Assembly: GCF_019711435.1 (NCBI RefSeq)
Contig: NZ_JAIGNK010000002.1
Location: 372,001 to 436,000 of the forward strand
Direction of reading: 5' to 3'
Length of the DNA: 64,000 bases
Origin: Qipengyuania polymorpha
GTDB lineage: Bacteria; Pseudomonadota; Alphaproteobacteria; Sphingomonadales; Sphingomonadaceae
Part shown: positions 1 to 8,823 of the stretch, piece by piece
Layout: the number at the start of each line of letters is the position of its first letter
Position numbering within the stretch: position 1 is the first letter of the stretch
Notes under the pieces: model-generated
Told to the model about the DNA's origin: nothing
Database searches by the model: none
The model's input: only the letters and a program-made list of their open reading frames with translations
Translations under genes and position numbers: made by a program

Positions 1-1725
1 CGAGTCGAATTCGTCGGCAATGCCGTCACCGTCGTTGTCGACCACGCCGTCGCCATTTGCGTCGCGCGTCGGGTCGATACCCAGGGCGAAGGCAAGCTTG
101 TCTTCGCGCAGGCCGACAGCCGAGGACTTACCGATCGACTTGGTGTAGGTACCGGCGACTTCGAAGGTCCAGCTCGGCGAGATGAATGGAAGGTCGCCGC
201 GAACACCGAGCACGCCGCGATACTGTTCCATGTCGACGTCGTAATTGTTGCGGTCGCCACGGATAACACCGCGGGCAGCAACCGGTCCGTCGATCAGGAA
301 CGGATAGAACGACAGTCCGAAGTTGAACTGCGTCGAAGCGTCGAAACAGTCGACGCCGCTCGGCTGGTACGGGTTACACGGGTTGAACTGGTTCGTTGCG
401 GGAACCTCGATCTGGTAACCGATCGCGCGGTTATCGACCGATTCGATATCCACCTTGGTGAACAGGGCTTCGAAGAAGGGCGTGATGTTGGCATCGCCGC
501 CGAGTTCGTACTCACCGTAAGCCATTACGTTCCAGCGCTGCTGCTCCGGCTGGAGCTCGAGGTTCTGGAAGGTGCCGTTGGTGCTGAAGTCGGAGTAGAT
601 GATGTCCGCGATGCCATCACCGTCGGTGTCGGTGTCCTGGCCGAAGAACGTGCGCGATTCCGTGAAGTTCGGAACGCCCGTGTTGCTCTCGCCCGGGGTG
701 TAATAGATGACGCCGAAATAGTCCTGCGTCACGATACCGCCGCGGAGGCCGTAGCCCTGGCGGCTACACTCGTTGTCGGGGCGGGTGATGGTGCCGCCGC
801 TGTCGACCAGCGTGTCGACGCGGTCGCTGACTTCCGCAGTGCGGATTTCGCCCGTGGTGGTTTCTTCATATTCGGTCGTACAACCGGCAAGGAAATCACG
901 ATCGCGCGAACGGATGCGCTCACGGAAATCGTATTCGGCGCCGATGCCGAAGAAGCCGCGGTCGAAGTTCTTACCCCAGCCGGCTGCGACCGTGTAATCG
1001 TCGCCAGCGCCTTCGGGATTGTAGCTGCCGCTGCCGTAAAGCTCGAGGCCGTCGAAATCCTTCTTGAGGATGACGTTGACCACACCGGCCACGGCGTCCG
1101 AACCGTAGACCGACGAAGCACCGTCGAGCAGCAGGTCGACACGTTCGATCAGCGAGGACGGCAGGAGGTTGATCGACGGCGCAGTCGGCGAACCACCCAC
1201 ACCCGAAGGTGCGAGACGGCGGCCATTGACCATCAGCAGGGTGCGGTCGGCACCGAGGCCGCGCAGGTTGACCGTCTGGTTACCCGGACCGTTGTCGAGC
1301 ACGTAGCCGGTGAAGGTCGAGTCGATCTGCGTACCCGTGGCAGCTTCGTCGCGCTGCAGGATCTGGCTGGGGTCGAAAAGGCCGGCATCGTTCGCGCGGT
1401 CGGTGTTGATCACCTGCAGCGGCGAGATACTCGAATAGGCGTCGGGACGGCGGATACGCGAACCGGTCACGATGATCGCGCCGTCGTTCTGCTGGCCGGT
1501 GGCGCCGGTGTCGGTCACATCGACGACATCGTCGGTGTCGTTGGCATTGTTGGCAACACCATCGGGGCCGGGCGTCTGGACAACGCACTCGTCACCGACG
1601 AACTCTTCGTTCGCGGCGCAATCTTCCGGTGTCTCCTGAGCAAAGGCCGAACCGCCGGTGGCGATGGCAAGGACCGATGCGGAAAGCGCGAGCCCCTTCA
1701 ATTTCGTGTGATTAATCTTTCGCAT
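1..1725 (-). CDS. TonB-dependent receptor, 3' part beyond window
   Basis: Outer-membrane beta-barrel receptor for TonB-driven uptake; 575 residues are visible with no stop before the window edge. The start ATG at 1725 opens a signal peptide (MRKINHTKLKG..., cleavage after AFA-QE near residue 30). An Asp/Asn-rich linker follows, then IVTGSRIRR (about residues 85-93), which opens the plug. Plug hallmarks NLRGLG, LMVNGRRL and YGSDAVAGVVNVILKK follow. Two Asp-rich DxDxDG stretches resembling calcium-binding type-3 repeats occur near residues 364-371 and 557-575, in what should be extracellular loops. Cysteine pairs occur in other loops. The substrate cannot be told. No partner gene is visible inside the window. 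Confidence 0.93.
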   Translation of the reverse strand, partial: MRKINHTKLKGLALSASVLAIATGGSAFAQETPEDCAANEEFVGDECVVQTPGPDGVANNANDTDDVVDVTDTGATGQQNDGAIIVTGSRIRRPDAYSSISPLQVINTDRANDAGLFDPSQILQRDEAATGTQIDSTFTGYVLDNGPGNQTVNLRGLGADRTLLMVNGRRLAPSGVGGSPTAPSINLLPSSLIERVDLLLDGASSVYGSDAVAGVVNVILKKDFDGLELYGSGSYNPEGAGDDYTVAAGWGKNFDRGFFGIGAEYDFRERIRSRDRDFLAGCTTEYEETTTGEIRTAEVSDRVDTLVDSGGTITRPDNECSRQGYGLRGGIVTQDYFGVIYYTPGESNTGVPNFTESRTFFGQDTDTDGDGIADIIYSDFSTNGTFQNLELQPEQQRWNVMAYGEYELGGDANITPFFEALFTKVDIESVDNRAIGYQIEVPATNQFNPCNPYQPSGVDCFDASTQFNFGLSFYPFLIDGPVAARGVIRGDRNNYDVDMEQYRGVLGVRGDLPFISPSWTFEVAGTYTKSIGKSSAVGLREDKLAFALGIDPTRDANGDGVVDNDGDGIADEFDS

Positions 1726-1730
1726 TTCAT

Positions 1731-2102
1731 ACTCCAGTCGCGACAACTGGAACTGCGACCGCCAACCCATCACACAGATGAAAACCACACACCCCTAGCT
1801 GCGCGGTTACCTGTTACGAAATGTGAGGTTGACTATGACCCCAGTCCCAACAGACGGAGTGATGCGTTAACCCTTGTCCCCTGTCAAAGGAGTCAGGTTG
1901 AATTCAGGGTGGCTGTTGCGAGAATCCCACAATTTTTGGTGTAGCGTCCTTGGCGAAAATTGCTTCAGGCAAGATTCGAATGCCCTGCACCCGGGTGCGG
2001 GGCATAAAATTACGCGAACGCGAGACCTCGCTTCATGCCATTCGTATGCGGCGAGGCGAATCGGCGCGCATGCCGCGCGCCGATTACGCCGTCATTACAG
2101 GG
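1731..2102. other. 372-bp non-coding spacer between TonB receptor and clpB
   Basis: No convincing gene. It should hold the promoter and leader of the leftward TonB receptor and the 3' end of the leftward clpB transcript. A perfect 11-bp inverted repeat with a 5-nt loop lies at 2059-2085 (arms start AATCGGCGCGC). It sits just past the clpB stop but lacks a following T-run on the minus strand, so it is a structured 3' end rather than a canonical terminator. No iron-box-like palindrome was noticed. Confidence 0.6.
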
Positions 2103-4679
2103 TCAGGCGATGCTCATTGCTAGCTCGCCATCGCCCTCGTCGATCGTCACGGTCGAGCCGTCGGGCACCTTGCCCGAAAGGATCATGTCGGCGAGCGGGT
2201 CCTGCACATAGCGCTGGACCGCGCGTTTCAGCGGACGTGCGCCATAGACCGGGTCGTATCCCACCCGGCCGAGCCACTTCTTCGCGGCGTCCGTGAGGTC
2301 GAGCTCGATCTTGCGGTCCTTCAAGAGCTTCTGCACCCGCGCGACCTGGATATCGACGATCGGCGCCATGTGCTCCATCGCGAGGCGGTGGAAGAGGATG
2401 ATCTCGTCCAGCCGGTTGAGGAACTCGGGGCGGAAATGTCCGCGCACAACATCCATCACCTGCGGCTCGACATCTTCGACCTTCTGGTCGTCGTCCATAT
2501 TGGCGAGGTATTGGCTGCCGAGGTTCGAGGTGAGGATGATCAGCGTGTTCGAAAAATCGACCACCCTGCCCTGCCCGTCTGTCAGGCGCCCGTCGTCGAG
2601 CACCTGCAGCAGCACGTTGAAGACATCGCTGTGCGCCTTCTCGACCTCGTCGAACAGCACAACCTGATAGGGCCTGCGCCGCACGGCTTCGGTCAGCACG
2701 CCGCCTTCCTCGTAGCCGACATAGCCCGGAGGCGCGCCGATCAGGCGGGCGACCGCGTGCTTCTCCATGAATTCGCTCATGTCGATGCGGACCATTGCCT
2801 GGTCGTCGTCGAACAGGAAGCCTGCGAGCGCCTTGGTCAGCTCGGTCTTGCCGACACCCGTGGGGCCGAGGAACAGGAAGCTGCCGAGCGGACGGCCCGG
2901 GTCCTGCAGGCCTGCACGCGCACGGCGCACGGCCTTGGATACGGCATCGATGGCCTGCGTCTGGCCGATGACGCGCTTGGAAAGAATACTCTCCATCTCG
3001 AGCAGCTTCTCGCGCTCGCCTTCCATCATCTTGTCGACCGGGATGCCGGTCCAGCGCGAGACCACGCCGGCGATGTCGTCCTCGGTGACCTCTTCCTTCA
3101 GTAGCGCATTGTCGGTGTGGCCGCTGGCTTCCTCGAGCTTTTTCTCAAGCTCGGGGATGCGGCCATACTGGAGCTCGCCCGCCTTCTGCAGGTCGCCTGC
3201 GCGCTGGGCCTGTTCCAGCTCGATACGCGCCTGGTCGAGTTCTTCCTTCACGCGGGCCTCGGCGTGGATCTTGTCACGCTCGTTTTGCCAGCGGGTGGTG
3301 AGCTCGGAGGACTGCTGCTCGAGTTCGGACAGCTCCTTGCGCAGGTTTTCGAGCCGCTCCTTCGAAGCGCTGTCGGTTTCCTTTTGCAGCGCCTGCTCTT
3401 CGATACGCAGCTGGATGATGCGGCGGTCGAGGCCTTCGATTTCCTCGGGCTTCGACTCCACTTCCATGCGGATGCGCGAAGCCGCTTCGTCCATCAGGTC
3501 GATGGCCTTGTCGGGCAGGAAGCGGTTCTGGATGTAGCGGTCGGACAGGCGCGCGGCGGCGACAATCGCGCCGTCGGTGATGCGCACGCCGTGGTGCAGC
3601 TCGTACTTGTCCTTGATGCCGCGCAGAATGGACACGGTGTCCTCCACGCTGGGCTCGTCGATATAGACCGACTGGAAGCGCCGCTGCAGCGCCGGGTCCT
3701 TCTCGACATACTTCTGGTATTCGTCGAGCGTGGTCGCGCCGATGCAGTGGAGTTCGCCGCGGCTGAGCGCAGGCTTCAGGAGGTTGCCAGCATCCATGCT
3801 GCCCTCCGACGCCCCCGCGCCGATGAGCGTGTGCATCTCGTCGATGAAGAGGATGATCTGGCCCTCTGCACCCTTCACCTCGTCGAGCACGGCTTTAAGC
3901 CGCTCCTCGAACTCGCCGCGATACTTCGCGCCAGCGATGAGCGCGCCCAGGTCGAGCGCCATCAGCGTGCGGCCCTTGAGGCTGTCGGGCACGTCGCCAT
4001 TGGCGATGCGCAGCGCGAGGCCTTCGGCAATCGCGGTCTTGCCGGTGCCGGGTTCGCCGATGAGGGCGGGATTGTTCTTGGTGCGGCGGGCGAGGATCTG
4101 CACCGTGCGGCGGATTTCCTCGTCGCGCCCGATGACGGGGTCGAGCTTGCCGTCGCGCGCTGCCTGCGTGAGGTCGCGCGCGTACTTCTTCATCGCGTCA
4201 TAGGCGTCTTCCGCGCCCGCGCTGTCGGCGGTGCGGCCACCGGTCGCTTCCTGAATAGCGGCTTCCAGCGACTTGGCGTCGATGCCCGCTGCCTTCAGCG
4301 CGCGGCCTGCCTCGTTGTCTGCCATGGCGAGAGCCTGGAGGATGCGCTGGACCGGCACGAAGCTGTCGCCGGCCTTCTCCGCCAGCTGCTCGGCCTGGTC
4401 GAGCGCGCGCACGGCGTCATTGTCGAGGCCCGGCGTCTGCTGCGCCCCGCCGCCCGACACTGCCGGAATCTTGCCCAGCGCCGTGTCGACTTCGGTTATC
4501 GCCACACCCGCATTGCCGCCCGCGCGCTGGATGAGCTGAGCGGCCATGCCCTGCTCGTCGTCGAGCAGCGCCTTCAGCAGGTGCGAAGGCGTGATGCGCT
4601 GGTGGTTCATGCGGATTGCGACCGTCTGCGCGGCCTGCAGGAAGCCTTTGGCGCGGTCGGTGAACTTTTCGAGATTCAT
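2103..4679 (-). CDS. clpB: ATP-dependent chaperone ClpB (Hsp100 disaggregase)
   Basis: 858-residue Hsp100 disaggregase that threads aggregated proteins through a hexamer with DnaK/DnaJ. Layout matches the family: Clp N-domain (residues 1-145), AAA1 with Walker A GEPGTGKT (about 205) and Walker [11 protein letters not shown], a long coiled-coil middle domain (about 400-525, rich in Glu/Lys/Arg), AAA2 with GPTGVGKT (about 605) and [11 protein letters not shown], then the small C-terminal domain. Length is typical. Start ATG at 4679 has a GGGG-containing ribosome site (CAGGGGTGTTTGA). A candidate RpoH promoter lies upstream at 4710-4738, and rpoH itself is at 57.9 kb. The large ORFs on the opposite strand are shadows. 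Confidence 0.98.
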   Translation of the reverse strand: MNLEKFTDRAKGFLQAAQTVAIRMNHQRITPSHLLKALLDDEQGMAAQLIQRAGGNAGVAITEVDTALGKIPAVSGGGAQQTPGLDNDAVRALDQAEQLAEKAGDSFVPVQRILQALAMADNEAGRALKAAGIDAKSLEAAIQEATGGRTADSAGAEDAYDAMKKYARDLTQAARDGKLDPVIGRDEEIRRTVQILARRTKNNPALIGEPGTGKTAIAEGLALRIANGDVPDSLKGRTLMALDLGALIAGAKYRGEFEERLKAVLDEVKGAEGQIILFIDEMHTLIGAGASEGSMDAGNLLKPALSRGELHCIGATTLDEYQKYVEKDPALQRRFQSVYIDEPSVEDTVSILRGIKDKYELHHGVRITDGAIVAAARLSDRYIQNRFLPDKAIDLMDEAASRIRMEVESKPEEIEGLDRRIIQLRIEEQALQKETDSASKERLENLRKELSELEQQSSELTTRWQNERDKIHAEARVKEELDQARIELEQAQRAGDLQKAGELQYGRIPELEKKLEEASGHTDNALLKEEVTEDDIAGVVSRWTGIPVDKMMEGEREKLLEMESILSKRVIGQTQAIDAVSKAVRRARAGLQDPGRPLGSFLFLGPTGVGKTELTKALAGFLFDDDQAMVRIDMSEFMEKHAVARLIGAPPGYVGYEEGGVLTEAVRRRPYQVVLFDEVEKAHSDVFNVLLQVLDDGRLTDGQGRVVDFSNTLIILTSNLGSQYLANMDDDQKVEDVEPQVMDVVRGHFRPEFLNRLDEIILFHRLAMEHMAPIVDIQVARVQKLLKDRKIELDLTDAAKKWLGRVGYDPVYGARPLKRAVQRYVQDPLADMILSGKVPDGSTVTIDEGDGELAMSIA

Positions 4680-4709
4680 TCAAACACCCCTGACTGGAAT
4701 TATGCCTCG

Positions 4710-4738
4710 AATATGGTGTTGCGATAATGCAACACAAG
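4710..4738 (-). promoter_or_regulatory. Candidate heat-shock (RpoH) promoter of clpB with embedded palindrome
   Basis: Read on the minus strand: CTTGTG (4738-4733), a 17-nt spacer, then CATATT (4715-4710), about 31 bp before the clpB ATG. This resembles alphaproteobacterial sigma-32 promoters (CTTG -35, C/AT-rich -10). The spacer holds a 7-bp inverted repeat with 6-nt loop (GTGTTGC/GCAACAC, 4716-4735), which could be an operator. The match is by eye and unverified. Confidence 0.4.
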
Positions 4739-4786
4739 ATCTCCCCGACGTTTTTTGTCGAGGTGTGTTAGTCGCATATAGGGGTG

Positions 4787-4934
4787 GCCTCTCGATTGGC
4801 GAGAGGCAAGGCAAAAAATTGCCCCTCCGTTCGTATCGAGCGGAAGCCGCAGGCTGTAGTCGAGATACCGAGGCAAGCGTGTCTCGACGGGCGCCGACGT
4901 CCCTGACGGGACACCGGCTGCTCGACACGAACGG
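4787..4934. repeat. Multi-hairpin intergenic element between ATPase gene and clpB
   Basis: The 3' end of the leftward ATPase gene is followed by nested inverted repeats. A 15-bp closing stem with one mismatch pairs 4827-4841 with 4920-4934. Inside it are AGCC-gca-GGCT, TCGAGA...TCTCGA and GTCCC-tgac-GGGAC hairpins, giving a multibranched fold. Beyond it lie GGCAA-aaaa-TTGCC (4810-4823) and a perfect 8-bp stem GCCTCTCG/CGAGAGGC (4787-4807). This resembles REP/BIME-type or terminator-like 3' elements; it has no coding potential. Confidence 0.55.
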
Positions 4935-4935
4935 G

Positions 4936-6387
4936 TCAAGTGGTGACGCTAACACCTTCAAGGCCCGGCACCATCACCGTGCGCCCACCGCCGAAATCCT
5001 CGCGCACCACGATGAGGCCCTGCCGTTCGAGGTGGTCGAGCAGGCGGCGGATGCGGCCAGGCGAGCTGGTGCCATAGGCGCGCGCCAGCTCGTTCTCGTC
5101 GACCTGCGTTTCGCCCGCATGGGCGGCCTTGGCGATGACGAGGAAGGGGCCGAGCAGGTCTTCATCGACCGCGCTGGCAAGCTGCATGATGCGCGCCTGC
5201 ATTTCTTCGCCAAGCGCCTCCAGCCCCGCGCCCGCAACGGCGAAGCGGCGGCGGAAGGCGTGCATGTCGGGCATCGGACCGATAAGCCGCTCGCGGCGGC
5301 AGCGGGTGAGGAAAGTCTGGTATTGCGCGCTGGCGGACTGGAAGGCGATGCCCTCCTCGCTCGCCAGCTCGGCAATGATTTCCGCGATGCGCGAGGCGAC
5401 ATGCGAAGTGTCGAGCGCTTCTGCCGGAGCCTCGACCTGCCGCTCCTCGGCATGGGCGATGCTGTCTTCCATTTCCTCCATCCGCGGCGCGGGCGGCGGC
5501 GCTGGCGGCGGCGGAGCCTTGGCGACATCGGCAGCAAGGTCGCGGGTGAGAAGGTCGGCCATGTCCTCGGGCGCGGTGTCGGGAAGCGCCATCAGGCCTT
5601 CGCTGCGCACGGTGTTTCCGGTCTTCACCGGACCGATCTTGCAGGCCAGCGGCAGCCGCGTGATGGCCGGACCGAGCGCGAGGAAATGACCACGTTCCAA
5701 CTCGCGAATACGCTCTGCCTGCCGCCGCTCCATGCCGAGCAGGTCGGCCGCGCGCACCATGTCGATGTCGAGGAAGGTGCGGCCCATGAGGAAGTTCGAC
5801 GCTTCTGCCGCGACGTTCTTGGCAAGCTTCGCCAGCCGCTGCGTCGCGACGATGCCCGCCAGCCCGCGCTTGCGCCCGCGGCACATAAGGTTGGTCATCG
5901 CGGTCAGCGTCATGCGCCGCGTGTCCTCGGCCATCTCGCCTGCGGCAGCAGGTGCGAACATCTGCGCCTCGTCGACCACCACCAGCGCGGGATACCAGTG
6001 CTCGCGCGGGGCATCGAACAGCGCTGTGAGAAATTGCGCGGCGCAGCGGATCTGCTGTTCCACTTCCAGCCCGTCGAGATCGAGCACCACGCTGGCGCGG
6101 TGTTCGCGGATACGGCGGGCCAGCGCCTCTATCTCGCCCGGCGAATAGGCCGAGCCGTCGATGACGACGTGCCCGAACTCTTCCGCCAGCGAAGGGAAGT
6201 CGCCTTCGGGGTCGATGACGACCTGCTGCACCATCCCTGCGCTTTCTTCGAGCAGGCGGCGCAACAGGTGCGACTTGCCGCTGCCCGAATTGCCCTGGAC
6301 GAGCAGGCGGGTGGCGAGAAGCTCCTCGATATCGAACTCGACCGGCTTGCCGGACGATTCGTGGCCGATGGTGATTTGTGCTGACAC
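4936..6387 (-). CDS. HerA/DUF87-type ATP-binding protein
   Basis: 483-residue P-loop ATPase of the HerA/FtsK class. Walker A GNSGSGKS is at residues 32-39 and Walker B LVVVDEAQ near 135-142. IVATQRLAKLAKNVAAEASN follows, typical of HerA-like sensor regions. The C-terminal third contains a Pro-rich linker (AKAPPPPAPPPAP) and a winged-helix-like end (ARAYGTSSPGRIRRLLDHLERQG) that may bind DNA. The start is GTG at 6387, because an in-frame TAG lies 12 nt upstream; the AAGGGGA Shine-Dalgarno is unusually close to it. HerA usually works with NurA nuclease in DNA processing, but no NurA is nearby, so the role is unknown. A second HerA-like gene is at 41.6-43.6 kb. Confidence 0.8.
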   Translation of the reverse strand: MSAQITIGHESSGKPVEFDIEELLATRLLVQGNSGSGKSHLLRRLLEESAGMVQQVVIDPEGDFPSLAEEFGHVVIDGSAYSPGEIEALARRIREHRASVVLDLDGLEVEQQIRCAAQFLTALFDAPREHWYPALVVVDEAQMFAPAAAGEMAEDTRRMTLTAMTNLMCRGRKRGLAGIVATQRLAKLAKNVAAEASNFLMGRTFLDIDMVRAADLLGMERRQAERIRELERGHFLALGPAITRLPLACKIGPVKTGNTVRSEGLMALPDTAPEDMADLLTRDLAADVAKAPPPPAPPPAPRMEEMEDSIAHAEERQVEAPAEALDTSHVASRIAEIIAELASEEGIAFQSASAQYQTFLTRCRRERLIGPMPDMHAFRRRFAVAGAGLEALGEEMQARIMQLASAVDEDLLGPFLVIAKAAHAGETQVDENELARAYGTSSPGRIRRLLDHLERQGLIVVREDFGGGRTVMVPGLEGVSVTT

Positions 6388-6505
6388 TCCCCTTGGCTAG
6401 CGGCCCCCACCGGCAAACCGGAAGTGCGCTAACCATCGTTTTGCCCAACACATTGCCTCGCTTCGTCGCACTCGCTAGTCAGGTTGCAAGAGAGGACTGA
6501 AATTT

Positions 6506-8737
6506 ATGAAGAAGTGGTCGCTGCGCATCGGCGCTGCCCTGCTCGTCATCCTGCTGGTGGTGTTCATCGCGCTGGCAAGCTGGGAACCGTTCTGGGCCAA
6601 GCGCGAGGGCGTATCCACGCCGCCCGCCACCTATTCCGCCGAGATCATCCGCGACGAATTCGGTGTGCCGCACATCTATGGCAAGCGCGACCGCGACGTG
6701 GCCTACGGCGTTGCCATCGCGCATTCGGAAGATGATTTCTCCACCCTGCAGGACGTCATCGCCATGGCGCAGGGCCGTTATGGAGCAATCGCGGGCGAGG
6801 ACGGCGCACAGGTCGATTTCTTCTATCACCTGCTCGATGCGCGCGGGACGGCCGAGCGGCACTATCCGACGCTGCCCGAAGATACGCGCGCGCTGTTCGA
6901 AGCCTATGCCACTGGCCTCAACGATTTCGCGGCGCAGAACCCGGACGAGGTGAAGCTGGCCAACCTCTTCCCGGTCAACGGGACGGATGTGGCAGCGGGC
7001 TTTGCGCTGCGCCAGCCGCTCTTCTTCGGCCTCGGCAGCGTGGTGGGACAGCTGGTCGAGGGCAGCGATCCCTACCGCGAATACGGGCCCGACATTCCCG
7101 GTTTCCCGCGCGACAATCCGCCTGAGCCGATGTTCGAGGAGCCCTCGAAGCCAAGCGCAAAACCCGCTCCGGCCAGTCAGGCCCGTGCCCTTCCGGCCCA
7201 TCTTGGCGAGGATGGCGCGCTCGCGGGCTCCAACGCCTTTGCCGTCGCGCCGGAGAAATCGGGCGGGCCGACCATCCTCGTGTCGAACAGCCACCAGCCC
7301 TGGTGGGGCGGCGTGGCGTGGTACGAGCTGGTCGTCGAGAGCGAGGAAGGCTGGCACTATGCCGGGGCGAATTTCCCCGGTTCGCCCTTCCCCTTCCTCG
7401 GCCATAACGAAGACCTCGGCTGGACCAACACGGTCAACACGCCCGACATGACCGATGTCTACCGGCTCGAACTGGACGAGGATGGCAAGCGCTACCGCTT
7501 CGGCGGAGAATGGCGCGAACTGGAAACCAAGACCGTGACCCTGCCCGTCCGCATCGGACCGGTCGTGCTACCCATCCAGCAGGACATCCACCGCAGCATC
7601 CACGGCCCCGTCATCATCAACGACAAGGGCGCATTTGCCTTTCGTTACGGCGGGATCGACAACCTCGGCCAGCTCGACGCCTATTACCGGCTCAACAAGG
7701 CGAAGAGCCTCGATGAATGGGAAAGCATCCTTGCCCGGATGGACATTCCCTCGACCAATTTCATCTATGGCGATCGCGAAGGCAACATCGCCTATGTCTA
7801 CAACGCCGCCCTGCCAGACCGGCCCGAGGGTCCGAACTGGCGCGGGGTGCTCGATGGCTCGGACCCTGCGCTGCTGTGGCAAGGCCCGGTCGATTACGAC
7901 AAGCTTCCGCGCTACGTGAACCCGGCCTCGGGCTGGCTCTACAACGCCAACAACACGCCCTTCACCGCGGCCGGCCCCGGAAGCGACCTCGAGCCGGAAC
8001 AATTCGCGCCCGAACTGGGCGTCGAACTGAAACAGACCAACCGCTCGCGCATGGCATGGAAGCTCCTGAGCGGGGTCGATCTGCTCGACCGCGCCGCGCT
8101 GGAGGAGATCAAATACGACACCACCTATGCGCGCGAAGGCTACATCGCCGATCTGTGGGACGCATTCGAGGCGCTCGACGTGTCGGACGACGCAGACCTG
8201 GCCGCAGCGCGCCAGCTCTTGCTCGACTGGGATTTCACCGCCGACAATATCGGGCGCGGCGACAGTCTTGCGCTGCTGGTGATCCGCGAATTCATGTCCT
8301 GTCGCTACCAGAACAAGCCCTGCCCGACCGCGCGCGAGGAACTGGAAAAGGCCGTCGACCATCTCCAGACGCACTTCGGGCGGATCGACCCGCCGATGGG
8401 CGATCTGCTCCGCCTGCGCCAGGGTGATGTCGACCTCCCGCTCGACGGGGGCTCGGATACGCTACGCGCCTCCACCCTGTGGCACGTCCACGAGGATGGC
8501 CGACTGGCGGTGCGTCACGGCGACAGTTTCATCCAGTGGACCGAGTGGCAGCCGGGCGAGCGCGTGACCTCGCGTTCGATCATGCCTTTCGGTGCGGCCA
8601 CCACGCGGCCCCGCTCGAAGCATTACACCGACCAGTCTACGCTGTTCGTCCAGCACCGCTTGAAGCCGGTGCGTTTCTGGCGCGACGACGTGCTGGCCAA
8701 TGCCGTCACCCGAAAAACGGTGACGCACGCGCCCTAG
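6506..8737 (+). CDS. Penicillin acylase family Ntn-hydrolase (AHL-acylase-like)
   Basis: 743-residue self-processing amidohydrolase. Residues 8-25 form a signal/anchor helix, so the enzyme acts in the periplasm. The alpha part includes RDEFGVPHIYG and YGVAIAHSEDDF. A Pro/Ala linker leads to the autocleavage site AGSNAF, with Ser242 the predicted N-terminal nucleophile of the beta chain, as in PvdQ/QuiP acylases, which cleave acyl-homoserine lactones. Beta-chain hallmarks SNSHQPWW, FPGSPFPFLGHNEDLGWTNT and the NANNTPF region are present. Length suits the family. The true substrate (AHL, penicillin, lipopeptide) cannot be told from sequence. RBS AGAGAGG precedes the ATG. It stands alone, upstream of an M16 peptidase. 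Confidence 0.9.
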   Translation: MKKWSLRIGAALLVILLVVFIALASWEPFWAKREGVSTPPATYSAEIIRDEFGVPHIYGKRDRDVAYGVAIAHSEDDFSTLQDVIAMAQGRYGAIAGEDGAQVDFFYHLLDARGTAERHYPTLPEDTRALFEAYATGLNDFAAQNPDEVKLANLFPVNGTDVAAGFALRQPLFFGLGSVVGQLVEGSDPYREYGPDIPGFPRDNPPEPMFEEPSKPSAKPAPASQARALPAHLGEDGALAGSNAFAVAPEKSGGPTILVSNSHQPWWGGVAWYELVVESEEGWHYAGANFPGSPFPFLGHNEDLGWTNTVNTPDMTDVYRLELDEDGKRYRFGGEWRELETKTVTLPVRIGPVVLPIQQDIHRSIHGPVIINDKGAFAFRYGGIDNLGQLDAYYRLNKAKSLDEWESILARMDIPSTNFIYGDREGNIAYVYNAALPDRPEGPNWRGVLDGSDPALLWQGPVDYDKLPRYVNPASGWLYNANNTPFTAAGPGSDLEPEQFAPELGVELKQTNRSRMAWKLLSGVDLLDRAALEEIKYDTTYAREGYIADLWDAFEALDVSDDADLAAARQLLLDWDFTADNIGRGDSLALLVIREFMSCRYQNKPCPTAREELEKAVDHLQTHFGRIDPPMGDLLRLRQGDVDLPLDGGSDTLRASTLWHVHEDGRLAVRHGDSFIQWTEWQPGERVTSRSIMPFGAATTRPRSKHYTDQSTLFVQHRLKPVRFWRDDVLANAVTRKTVTHAP

Positions 8738-8823
8738 CTGCCTAGGGTCCGCCCCGCGCGAGTCGGGGAGAGACTCGAATTTCAATGCCTTGGCGGTGAG
8801 CAGACACCGCAAACGGGGAGAGC

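Noticed and set aside
3117..4727. 536-aa open frame on the plus strand opposite clpB
   Set aside because: It is antisense to a clear clpB and composed of low-complexity Ala/Arg/Leu/His typical of shadow frames in GC-rich DNA; no domain.
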